From an uncultured Clostridia bacterium (GTDB lineage Bacteria; Bacillota; Clostridia; Lachnospirales; Lachnospiraceae): DNA of 45,297 nt. The notes below the pieces were generated by a model that was given only the letters and a program-made list of their open reading frames with translations, made no database searches and had not been told where the DNA came from. The translations under genes and the position numbers were made by a program. Shown here piece by piece: positions 17,359 through 27,427 of the stretch. The stretch covers positions 1 through 45,297 of the forward strand of contig CAMOUW010000004.1 of NCBI GenBank assembly GCA_946626755.1, written 5' to 3'. How positions within the stretch are numbered: position 1 is the first letter of the stretch; the number at the start of each line of letters is the position of its first letter.

Positions 17359-19605
17359 TCAAGCCCCTCCTTTCCCGTAAAGTTCTTCTGCAGTCATCTG
17401 CGACTCAGCTATTTCACGGTATGTTTTACAGGTTTCAAGCAACTCTTTATGAGTTCCGTTGCCCACTATCTTTCCGTTTTCCATAACAATGATACAGTCA
17501 GCATCTATTATGGTACTGACCCTCTGGGCAACGATTATAACAGTTGAATCTCCCACACTCTTTTTAAGTGCGGCTCTCAGTCTCCTGTCCGTCCTTAGAT
17601 CCAGTGCCGAAAAGCTGTCGTCAAATACAAATATTTTCGGATGCTTCGCCAATGCCCTAGCTATGGAAAGACGCTGGTTCTGACCACCGGAAACATTGGT
17701 ACCGCCTTCTGAAATGGGACTGTTATATCCCAGCTCCTTGGCCTCAATAAAGTCATCTGCCTGGGCAATTACGGCCGCCTCTTTTATTTCTTCATCCGTA
17801 GCTGTCTCATTGCCATATGCAATATTTGAACGTATATCTCCTGAAAACAGAATCCTCTTCTGGGGTACATACCCGATGATCCCCCGCAGATCCTTCATGT
17901 CCAGGTCTCTTATGTCCTTGCCGTCCAGCTCTATACTTCCGCTCGTCACCTCGTAAAGCCTTGGTATCAGCTGCACCACCGTGGATTTTCCACATCCCGT
18001 GGATCCTATAATAGCCGTAGTCTGTCCTGCCTTTGCGGTAAATGTGATATTTTCCAGCACAGGCGCATCAGCTCCGGGATACATAAAGCCCACATTTTTA
18101 AATGCCACATTTCCTATAGGTTCGGTTATCTTTTCTGCTCCTTCTTTATTTTTTATGGAGCTGTCCGTCTTCATGACCTCATCTATACGATTGGCAGCCA
18201 CCGCCGCTCTGGGCACCATAACAGCCATAACCGTAAGCATAATAAATGACATTATGATCTGCATGGTGTAGGTAATAAATGCGGTCATCTGTCCCACGCG
18301 CATTGCTCCTGCGTCTATTCTGTGAGCACCCACCCATACAATAAGAGCAGAAACACCAAACATGATAAACATAAAAGCAGGCATCATAAATGATATTGCC
18401 CTGTTTATAAACAGCTGTACTTTGTACAGATTCATGCTTGCTTCCGCAAATCTTTTCTCTTCTCTTTTTTCCGTACCAAAGGCTCTGATAACAGGAAGAC
18501 CGGTGATGATCTCTCTGGTAACACGGTTCATGTTATCCACAAGCCTTTGAACCGCCTTGAATTTTGGCATAACCAGCAAAAACAGGAAGACAATGATCAC
18601 AACTATGGCAAGTATGGCTGTGATTATCACCCAGCCCATACCTGCTCCCGTACCGGCCACTCTTATCACTCCGCCAATAGCCATAATGGGGGAGTAAAAC
18701 ATCATACGCAGTGCCAGTGTGGTGGTCAGCTGAATCTGCTGTATGTCGTTGGTGGTCCTGGTTATCAGCGATGCCGTGGAAAATTTCTCTATCTCGGCAT
18801 TGGAAAATCCCATAACCTTGGCGTAGATACCGCCTCTCATGTCGCGTCCCACCTTTGCACCCACCTGTGAAGCAAAAAGAGATGTAAGTATCATGGCAGC
18901 CGCCATAATAGCAGCTATGAGTATCATTACTCCTCCGGTCTTCCAAAGATATGCCTGCTGTTTGGCATTTACATCTACACCTGCCAGCTCATCCATGTTT
19001 TTGGCAAAGACGGTACCCATACTCTTCTTGATATTGTCTCCGCCCATGGCATCGATCTTATCATTCATCTGTGCCTTCATCTGATCCAGAGTATCTGCAG
19101 GCATCTGTCCCGATTCCATCATAACTCCAAGAACCGGACGAAGATCAGCCGGATACTCTGTTATTCCCAGACTTTCCGGCGTGACTTTCCCCGCCATGGC
19201 CGGATCATCCTTTGACATCTGGTCAAGCATCTGCGTCAAAGATTCTTCAGAAACAGAAGAAAACTGACTGTCTAGTATAAGGGGCATGGCCAGAGTTGTG
19301 TCCAGGCTGTTCAGCTGATCCTGATCAGTCACCTTTAGCTCATATACATCTCCGGCTCCACCGTAAGCCCCCTCCCAAAGCTTTTGTTCATCTTCATTCA
19401 TAAATGACTTGGCAGCTTCAAATTCTTTTGCCGTGATTTTCTCCGGAAGGACATGCTCTTCTCCATAGGACTGAATCCCCGTATCGATGATCCTGGAAGT
19501 GTAGTCCGGCAAAGTCAGATCACAAAAAGCCTGTATGACCAACAAACCTATGACCAGAATCACCATAGGAGTGTAGGGCTTAACAGCTCCAATCCATCTT
19601 TTCAT
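17359..19605 (-). CDS. ABC exporter, fused permease/ATPase, degenerate Walker B and large extracellular insert
   Basis: GSTGCGKSTVVQLIPRLYEV, NVSGGQNQRLSIARAL, IFVFDDSFSALD; long segment between the first two TM helices. Confidence 0.92.
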   Translation of the reverse strand: MKRWIGAVKPYTPMVILVIGLLVIQAFCDLTLPDYTSRIIDTGIQSYGEEHVLPEKITAKEFEAAKSFMNEDEQKLWEGAYGGAGDVYELKVTDQDQLNSLDTTLAMPLILDSQFSSVSEESLTQMLDQMSKDDPAMAGKVTPESLGITEYPADLRPVLGVMMESGQMPADTLDQMKAQMNDKIDAMGGDNIKKSMGTVFAKNMDELAGVDVNAKQQAYLWKTGGVMILIAAIMAAAMILTSLFASQVGAKVGRDMRGGIYAKVMGFSNAEIEKFSTASLITRTTNDIQQIQLTTTLALRMMFYSPIMAIGGVIRVAGTGAGMGWVIITAILAIVVIIVFLFLLVMPKFKAVQRLVDNMNRVTREIITGLPVIRAFGTEKREEKRFAEASMNLYKVQLFINRAISFMMPAFMFIMFGVSALIVWVGAHRIDAGAMRVGQMTAFITYTMQIIMSFIMLTVMAVMVPRAAVAANRIDEVMKTDSSIKNKEGAEKITEPIGNVAFKNVGFMYPGADAPVLENITFTAKAGQTTAIIGSTGCGKSTVVQLIPRLYEVTSGSIELDGKDIRDLDMKDLRGIIGYVPQKRILFSGDIRSNIAYGNETATDEEIKEAAVIAQADDFIEAKELGYNSPISEGGTNVSGGQNQRLSIARALAKHPKIFVFDDSFSALDLRTDRRLRAALKKSVGDSTVIIVAQRVSTIIDADCIIVMENGKIVGNGTHKELLETCKTYREIAESQMTAEELYGKGGA

Positions 19606-19793
19606 GACTTTTTTCCTTTCATTTTTTCTTTTAGCCTTATCGTTTTTTTAAAAACTAACACCTGATAAAACGCCATTCTTGTTATGTTAGCACTCTTACA
19701 AATCCTTGTAAAGTCCGGCAATTGTTCATAGTTGTATTCAATCCTATTTAAAGATGATAAATAAAACCGGCTATTTTGCTGTAATATTTTTTA

Positions 19794-20687
19794 TCAGTTG
19801 CATTTCATTTTATAATAACGCAACTTGTCCTGAAGCTTCGCCAGTTTTCCGTTCTCTGCTTCTATGGCTGTTTCCAGCCTTCTCTGTACATTTTCTACTT
19901 TTCTCAGATCCGACAAAAAAACCTCCTGATTCAAGGGAAACTCTTTCTTAGCCTCTTTTATGCTCTCTTTAATTTCCTGCTTTTTTGCTTTGAGATCCTT
20001 TATACGATTTCCCAGAAATGACAACGTGTCCTTACTTTTCCCTTCAGCAAGCCCGGAAGAATCTATCTCCTCAAGCACAGCCTCAATGTTTTTCAGCAAT
20101 TGCAGATCTCTGTTTTCATATGCTACAATGGCGTTTTTTAAAAGTCTTTCCCCTGCGCACGGCTCTCCTCCGGCAATATCCGGATGCAGCGCCTTTATGA
20201 TCTTCCTGTAGATGAGACGGAGTTCTTCTTGATGGATATTATCGCAATGATCGCAATCTTCGAAATCACCCCCATCGTCTTTATTCGATTCCTGTTTACC
20301 GCCTTCTTTACCGTCACTTGTCAAAGATGCGGCACCGGCCTTTTCACAGCTTTGCGTGGCATTTCTTTCAATCTCGGCAATGTCCACAACGCTGTCAAAT
20401 TTGAGTTTCAACTTGATAACATCGATAATGTATTTGATCCGGACCGTCTCAACACGAACCCGGGAGAGATCATTTTCCAGTCCTCCCACCAGACGTAAAT
20501 AACATTCTTCCAGCTCCGGTGCCCTCCTGTAAAAAAGATCATTACGCTCCAGAACAAGACCGATGACCTCCTGCCGAAGCACCTCCACTTCTCGTAAAAG
20601 CCTCAAATACTCCGGAGAAACTATAAGTTGTGTACAACTATATTTTTCCAAATCAAAACTCCTGTACAAATAGTATCTTACATACAT
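19794..20687 (-). CDS. J-domain-like protein with coiled-coil flanks
   Basis: LRLIYRKIIKALHPDIAGGEPCAGERLLKNAIVAYENRDLQLL, with HPD motif. Confidence 0.65.
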   Translation of the reverse strand: MYVRYYLYRSFDLEKYSCTQLIVSPEYLRLLREVEVLRQEVIGLVLERNDLFYRRAPELEECYLRLVGGLENDLSRVRVETVRIKYIIDVIKLKLKFDSVVDIAEIERNATQSCEKAGAASLTSDGKEGGKQESNKDDGGDFEDCDHCDNIHQEELRLIYRKIIKALHPDIAGGEPCAGERLLKNAIVAYENRDLQLLKNIEAVLEEIDSSGLAEGKSKDTLSFLGNRIKDLKAKKQEIKESIKEAKKEFPLNQEVFLSDLRKVENVQRRLETAIEAENGKLAKLQDKLRYYKMKCN

Positions 20688-20725
20688 TGTTTATTTACAA
20701 TTTTTTTAGTGCTCTGCAAAAGTCA

Positions 20726-20780
20726 TAATATATAGTTTTTCGGGCATGATGCCGCTTGACGCCAAAAAAACCATATACTA
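20726..20780 (-). repeat. Hairpin repeat copy G (inverse orientation)
   Basis: Minus strand TAGTATATGGTTTTTTTGGC-GTCAAGCGGCATCAT-GCCCGAAAAACTATATATTA. Confidence 0.78.
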
Positions 20781-20831
20781 TGGCTACTGCTATAAATACT
20801 AACGCCTAACTTAGCATATTATAACACACAT

Positions 20832-20870
20832 GCAAAAAAAGAAAACCGACCCGGCAGCACCGGATCGGTC
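20832..20870 (-). terminator. Terminator of the atp operon
   Basis: Minus strand ACCGATCCGG-TGCTG-CCGGGTCGGT followed by TTTCTTTTTTT. Confidence 0.85.
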
Positions 20871-20892
20871 TCTATTAATAATATACTGGCAT

Positions 20893-21297
20893 TTACCTGC
20901 CGGCAGATTTTATTCTCTGTACGGCTCTGTTGAACGAATCCTCAGATATCCTCTGATCAACTTTGCTTTGCTTCTCCCGCATCTCAGCTTCGGCAGCTTC
21001 CTTAGCCTTACGGGCACGCTCTGCATCGATCTCTTCAGGCTTCTCAGCGGAGTATACGATAACAGTCACATCATTATGACCTACCTTAACGATACCCCCT
21101 GTAACAACCGCTATCTTCCACTCGGGATCTCCCGGCACTTTATAACGAAGCTCACCTACGGAAACCTGTGCAGTCATCTGTGTATGATTGGCAAGAATCT
21201 CCGTACCTCCGTCCTGTGCAGGATAAATAAGCGCGTCGCATTCACCCTTATAGAATAATCTGTCGCAGGATAGAACCTTTAAATTAAATGAAGCCAT
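20893..21297 (-). CDS. atpC: F1 ATP synthase epsilon subunit
   Basis: 134 aa; FYKGECDALIYPAQDGGTEILANHTQMTAQVSVGELRY; operon position. Confidence 0.92.
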   Translation of the reverse strand: MASFNLKVLSCDRLFYKGECDALIYPAQDGGTEILANHTQMTAQVSVGELRYKVPGDPEWKIAVVTGGIVKVGHNDVTVIVYSAEKPEEIDAERARKAKEAAEAEMREKQSKVDQRISEDSFNRAVQRIKSAGR

Positions 21298-21312
21298 ACT
21301 TTATAACCTCTC

Positions 21313-22731
<1,419 letters not shown>

Positions 22732-22742
22732 TCACACCTCGC

Positions 22743-23720
22743 TTAGCTTTTAGTTTTATTCTTTTTAAGTGCTCTGGCACCGGAGGAAATCTCCGTTATC
22801 TGCTGAGTAATAGCTGCCTGACGCACTCTGTTGTATTGTACGGTCAGCACATTAAGCATATCTTTTGCATTATCAGTAGCGGACTTCATGGCGGTCATAC
22901 GGGAATTCTCCTCGCACGCCGTCGCTTGCACCAGTGTACCGTATATATAACCCGTAACATAGTTACGAACGATTTCCTCAAGAACCACCTGGGGTGAAGG
23001 CTCGATCAGGTACTCCTGAGCATCACCTTCATTGGCACCGAGCTTTCCGCTTTCAGCACTTCTCAGGTGTCTGGGGATCTTTTCGTTTTCCATGTCTATA
23101 AAATCCGTCTTTTTCAACGGAAGTAACTGCTGAATCTCAACCGTTGTCTCCATACTGTTTATCATACGGGTGTAGATAACATGGAGTTCGTCATAAATGC
23201 CGTTGTAATAATCCAAAATAAGATTCTCGGCAACTATACGTGCTCTTTCGAGAGACGGTTCGGTAGCAGTATAATGAAAGTCCTGATTTACGTTGTAGCC
23301 GCGTCCGGTCAGTGTATGAAGACCAAGCTCGCCGACTACCATCAGTTCGTATTCATCTTTATCCATGTGCTCTACAAGGTTCTCAACAACCTTGAACACA
23401 TTCTGATTGTACGCTCCGGCCAAACCTCTGTCGGAAGAAAGAACTATATAACCTTTTTTCTTAGACCCGGAGTCCTTCTTGCCTTCTGATTCTTCCTCTT
23501 CGCCTACAACCTCTCCGAAATAGCGGCTTTTGACGCTGGGGAAGTTGTAAAGAATGGAGCTCATAGCCTCCTGCAGTCCGTAAAAGTACGGCTCTGTAGC
23601 TTCCAGCTGATGCTTAGCCTTGCGCATCTTGATAGTAGAAATCATATACATGGCCTTCGTGATCTTCATGGTATCACGAATACCGCGCATACTGCTTTTT
23701 ATCTCTTTTGCACTCGGCAT
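22743..23720 (-). CDS. atpG: F1 ATP synthase gamma subunit
   Basis: IKSSMRGIRDTMKITKAMYMIST; SDRGLAGAYNQNVFK; MTAMKSATDNAKDM. Confidence 0.96.
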   Translation of the reverse strand: MPSAKEIKSSMRGIRDTMKITKAMYMISTIKMRKAKHQLEATEPYFYGLQEAMSSILYNFPSVKSRYFGEVVGEEEESEGKKDSGSKKKGYIVLSSDRGLAGAYNQNVFKVVENLVEHMDKDEYELMVVGELGLHTLTGRGYNVNQDFHYTATEPSLERARIVAENLILDYYNGIYDELHVIYTRMINSMETTVEIQQLLPLKKTDFIDMENEKIPRHLRSAESGKLGANEGDAQEYLIEPSPQVVLEEIVRNYVTGYIYGTLVQATACEENSRMTAMKSATDNAKDMLNVLTVQYNRVRQAAITQQITEISSGARALKKNKTKS

Positions 23721-23747
23721 ATCAGTTTATCTCCTTCCAACAGGGAA

Positions 23748-25670
23748 TCAGTCTTTGCCTTCTTCAGAATCGCTCTTTACCTCTTCAGCAACAGCTTCTT
23801 CAGCTTCCTGTACTGCTTCTTCGGTCTTTTCTTCAACCTTTTCCTCAGGCTTTTCTTCAGACTTCTTCTCCTCTTTAGCAGGAGCTTCAGCCGCCTGGGG
23901 TTTTTCAACCGCCATACCCTTTTCAGCTCTGAACTCATTTACAGCTGCCATAATGGCATCCTTAAGATCATCACCCAAAGTCTTGTTTGTCTCGAGATCA
24001 TTTACTATCTCGGCATGACTTCTGTGGATAAAGTCAAGCATTTCACCCTGGAAAGGCTTGATATCCTCTACGGGAAGGTTGGCAAATACCCTGTTGGTCG
24101 CTGCCACAAGGGTAATAACCTGATCAGCCATGGAAATAGGATGTCCAAGAGGCTGCTTAAGCAGCTCCATAAGTGAACGTCCGTAATTAAGCTGTGCTTT
24201 AGTCTTGTCATCAAGCTCTGAAGAGAACTGTGTGAAGACTTCCATCTCTCGGTACTGAGCCAGATCCACACGGAGTGAACCGGCTGCTTTTTTAGTAGCT
24301 TTGGTCTGCGCAGCACCACCAACTCGGGATACTGACAGACCAACGTTAACGGCAGGTCTCTGACCTGAGAAGAACAACTCACTCTCAAGGAAAATCTGTC
24401 CGTCAGTAATGGAGATGACATTTGTAGGAATATATGCCGAAACGTCACCTGCCTGGGTCTCGATAACGGGAAGTGCCGTTATGGAACCCTTTCCTGCTTC
24501 GTCATTAAGACGTGCGGAACGCTCAAGAAGTCTTGAGTGAAGGTAGAAAACGTCTCCGGGGTAAGCCTCACGTCCGGGAGAACGTCCCAGAAGGAGGGAA
24601 ATAGCTCTGTATGCCACAGCGTGCTTGGAAAGATCGTCATATATAATAAGTACATCTTTTCCGCTGTACATGAAATGCTCTGCAAGAGCAGTAGCACTGT
24701 AAGGAATGATATACTGCAGAGCCGCAGGCTCAGAAGCCGTCGCGGAGAATATAACAGTATAATCCATAGCGCCCTGCTGCTTAAGCATGTTCGCTATCTT
24801 GGCAACTGTAGATGCCTTCTGTCCGATACCCACATATATACAGATAACGTCATTATCTTTCTGATTAAGGATAGTATCCGTAGCTATGGATGTCTTTCCC
24901 GTCTGACGGTCTCCGATGATCAACTCTCTCTGTCCTCTTGCTATAGGGAACATCGCGTCGATAGAAAGGATACCTGTCTGCATGGGAACGGAAACCGGCT
25001 TTCTTGCCACAATAGAGGGAGCGTTATACTCGATAGGTCTGAAACCTTCGTTGGGTATCTCGCCAAGACCATCTATAGGCTCTCCCAGGGCATTTACAAC
25101 TCTTCCGCAGAACTGATCGCCCACAGGGATACTAGCCATCTTTCCTGTTCTGACAACGTGGCTGCCCTCACGGAGCTCTGCCTCGCTATCGAAAAGGATG
25201 ACACCGATATCATCTCTTCTGATATCAAGAACCATACCTTTAACGTTGTTATCGAAAACAACAATCTCGCCATAAAACGCATGACTTATACCAACTACAT
25301 TGGCGGTAGCGTCCGCAACGCTCGTAACCACTCCGACTTCCTTCTCGGATGCCCTGAGGGAAAAGTCATTTATCTCCGATTTCAGGAGGGTGATAAGATC
25401 CTCCTGCTTTACTTTGTTGGCAGATACCGCGCTCTGAACCTTCTGCTGGAACTGGTCCATACGACCTTTCGCACTCCAGTCAAACTCATGGTTGCCGGTA
25501 CTAATGACGAATCCACTTCCTATAGACTTATCTTCCACGCACTCAAGCTCTACACTTTTAGCGCCAAGCTTCTTAACGAGGAATTTCTTTACGCCTTCAA
25601 TCTGCTCATCAGTCGGAGGTGTTACATAAGTAAGTCTTGCTTTCGTTACTTGACTCATTTCATCTTTCAC
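23748..25670 (-). CDS. atpA: F1 ATP synthase alpha subunit with N-terminal delta (OSCP) C-terminal-domain fusion and acidic C-terminal tail
   Basis: Alpha core GDRQTGKTSIATDTILNQ, PGREAYPGDVFYLHSRLLERSARL; N-terminal VELECVEDKSIGSGFVISTGNHEFDWSAKGRMDQFQQKVQS resembles delta CTD; start is GTG at 25670 or ATG at 25658. Confidence 0.93.
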   Translation of the reverse strand: MKDEMSQVTKARLTYVTPPTDEQIEGVKKFLVKKLGAKSVELECVEDKSIGSGFVISTGNHEFDWSAKGRMDQFQQKVQSAVSANKVKQEDLITLLKSEINDFSLRASEKEVGVVTSVADATANVVGISHAFYGEIVVFDNNVKGMVLDIRRDDIGVILFDSEAELREGSHVVRTGKMASIPVGDQFCGRVVNALGEPIDGLGEIPNEGFRPIEYNAPSIVARKPVSVPMQTGILSIDAMFPIARGQRELIIGDRQTGKTSIATDTILNQKDNDVICIYVGIGQKASTVAKIANMLKQQGAMDYTVIFSATASEPAALQYIIPYSATALAEHFMYSGKDVLIIYDDLSKHAVAYRAISLLLGRSPGREAYPGDVFYLHSRLLERSARLNDEAGKGSITALPVIETQAGDVSAYIPTNVISITDGQIFLESELFFSGQRPAVNVGLSVSRVGGAAQTKATKKAAGSLRVDLAQYREMEVFTQFSSELDDKTKAQLNYGRSLMELLKQPLGHPISMADQVITLVAATNRVFANLPVEDIKPFQGEMLDFIHRSHAEIVNDLETNKTLGDDLKDAIMAAVNEFRAEKGMAVEKPQAAEAPAKEEKKSEEKPEEKVEEKTEEAVQEAEEAVAEEVKSDSEEGKD

Positions 25671-26152
25671 TTTTTATCACCTGCTTCGTTAATGAATTCA
25701 TCTAATAATGCCTTATCAAATTCAGCGCCCTTCTGTCCTGCAACAACCTTAGATGTAGCAGAAACAACAAGATCTGCGAGCTCCTGCTCTGCCTTGCGCA
25801 TAACCTGATCCTTCTGTGCCGCAGCAGCCTCAGAAGCATTTGCCTTGATCTGCTCAGCCTCGGCCTCAGCATTTTCTCTGATGAGCCTAGCCTCTTCGTC
25901 AGCCTGGGCACGAGCCTCACGAAGCACATCCTGCTTCTGAACCTCTACGCCTGCAAGCTGCTGTTCGTACTCGGACTTAAGCTGATCAGCTTCACGCTGC
26001 TTAAGTGCCGCAAGTTCGAATTCCTTATCAATAGCTGCAGCTCTCTTCTCATGCTGGGCGTTTTTCTTTTTGAACAGCATTTTGTTCAAAACAATATAAA
26101 TAATAATTACGTTAATTACCGTAAATATTAAATTTATGTTTACCTTTAACAT
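25667..26152 (-). CDS. atpF: Fo ATP synthase b subunit
   Basis: 161 aa; one N-terminal TM plus long charged helix; operon position. Confidence 0.92.
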   Translation of the reverse strand: MLKVNINLIFTVINVIIIYIVLNKMLFKKKNAQHEKRAAAIDKEFELAALKQREADQLKSEYEQQLAGVEVQKQDVLREARAQADEEARLIRENAEAEAEQIKANASEAAAAQKDQVMRKAEQELADLVVSATSKVVAGQKGAEFDKALLDEFINEAGDKK

Positions 26153-26196
26153 AATAAAAACCGCCTTTCAAATAATGAAATAAAAATTTGCCGTTA

Positions 26197-26418
26197 TTAC
26201 TTAAGCATAACGATGATCAACAGAGCCACAACGAAGCCGTAAATAGCGGTCGCCTCTGCAAGAGCACTACCAAGGATAAGTGTTGATCTGATGTTACCTG
26301 CTGCCTCGGGCTGTCTTGCAACAGCCTCAGTAGCCTTACCTGTAGCGGAACCGATAGAAATACCGGCTGCGAAACCTGTCATAACCGCCATACCTGCACC
26401 AATTGCTAATCCACCCAT
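26197..26418 (-). CDS. atpE: Fo ATP synthase c subunit
   Basis: 73 aa; EAVARQPEAAGNIRSTLILGSALAEATAIYGFVVALLI. Confidence 0.96.
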   Translation of the reverse strand: MGGLAIGAGMAVMTGFAAGISIGSATGKATEAVARQPEAAGNIRSTLILGSALAEATAIYGFVVALLIIVMLK

Positions 26419-26495
26419 AATTAAAAATCTCCTTTTCTTTCAAAAAAAATAATGATTAGTTAATATATTGTTTTAGAGTTCAGCCAAAAAAAATT

Positions 26496-27227
26496 TTATT
26501 CCACTGCTTCAGAGATAAACAATGAAGAAAGGAACGTGAACACGTATGCCTGAAGAAGTCCGTCGAAGATATCGAAGTACAAACTTACGAAACCGGGAAG
26601 GACAACAGGAATGATGTGCTCGATAAGCTGCATAATAACGAATGCTCCGAGAACGTTACCGAAGAGTCGCATACAAAGTGACAAAGGTCTTGTAAACAGC
26701 TCCAGGATGTTCATGGGGTTCTTGTAAACCTTAAGCCAGCCGCCTACACCGTGTGCTCTTATAGTAGCAACCTGTGTAAGGACTATCGTCATAATCGCAA
26801 GTGCCGCCGTGACGTTCAAGTCTTTCGTCGGCGGTTTGAAACCAAAAATACCGAAAATGTTACACAGTCCGATGAAGTAGAGAACAGTGCACATATAAGG
26901 TGCATATCCTGCCGCTTCATGTCCTAACATGTTCTTAACCATACCGTAGAACATACCATGCCAGCCTTCTGCTCTGATCTGTCTCTTGGTAAGGCCGCGA
27001 ACTCTGAATCCCGAAGTGATGATGATCGCAAGAACAATCAACACGCCCATAACAATCCATGACACTACAGTGGACTCGGCAAAGAAAATGTTTTCAGGGT
27101 TGCCTCCTCCGTCAAGCGTAATGGACGGTATAGGGTTCTTTACGGGAATCTCGAATAGATTCTCAACCTGTAATCTGTGATTCAGGTGTTCACCCATCGT
27201 ACTCATTTGTTCCGACAAATAACCCAA
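26496..27227 (-). CDS. atpB: Fo ATP synthase a subunit
   Basis: 243 aa; LFTRPLSLCMRLFGNVLGAFVIMQLI motif. Confidence 0.95.
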   Translation of the reverse strand: MGYLSEQMSTMGEHLNHRLQVENLFEIPVKNPIPSITLDGGGNPENIFFAESTVVSWIVMGVLIVLAIIITSGFRVRGLTKRQIRAEGWHGMFYGMVKNMLGHEAAGYAPYMCTVLYFIGLCNIFGIFGFKPPTKDLNVTAALAIMTIVLTQVATIRAHGVGGWLKVYKNPMNILELFTRPLSLCMRLFGNVLGAFVIMQLIEHIIPVVLPGFVSLYFDIFDGLLQAYVFTFLSSLFISEAVE

Positions 27228-27427
27228 ATTTTATCATCTCCTTACTACTTAATAATATTAAATTGTTTAGCTGAACAATATACGTTAAATATACACGATT
27301 AGATATATAAATGCAAGGAATGTTAATAAAATCTTTATTTTTTTTTAATCAGTCTTTAACTTTATTTTATCTATTTATTTATACAAAAAGTAAAGAAAAG
27401 AAAACCAACCTCCGAATACCCTTTATT

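Noticed and set aside
19655-19690. CTAACA...TGTTAG inverted repeat upstream of the ABC exporter
   Set aside because: Only 6-bp arms with a 24-bp spacer in AT-rich DNA; not strong enough to call an operator
19687-19695. TTAGCACTC, an exact left half of the CIRCE/HrcA operator
   Set aside because: The segment 9 bp away (CTTGTAAAG) does not match the right half GAGTGCTAA; no complete CIRCE, so likely chance
24537-25808. 423-aa plus-strand ORF opposite atpA/atpF, and other long plus-strand ORFs (e.g. 35757-36854, 38738-39844, 5953-6612)
   Set aside because: Antisense shadow ORFs of well-supported minus-strand genes; composition is not protein-like and no RBS or family motifs
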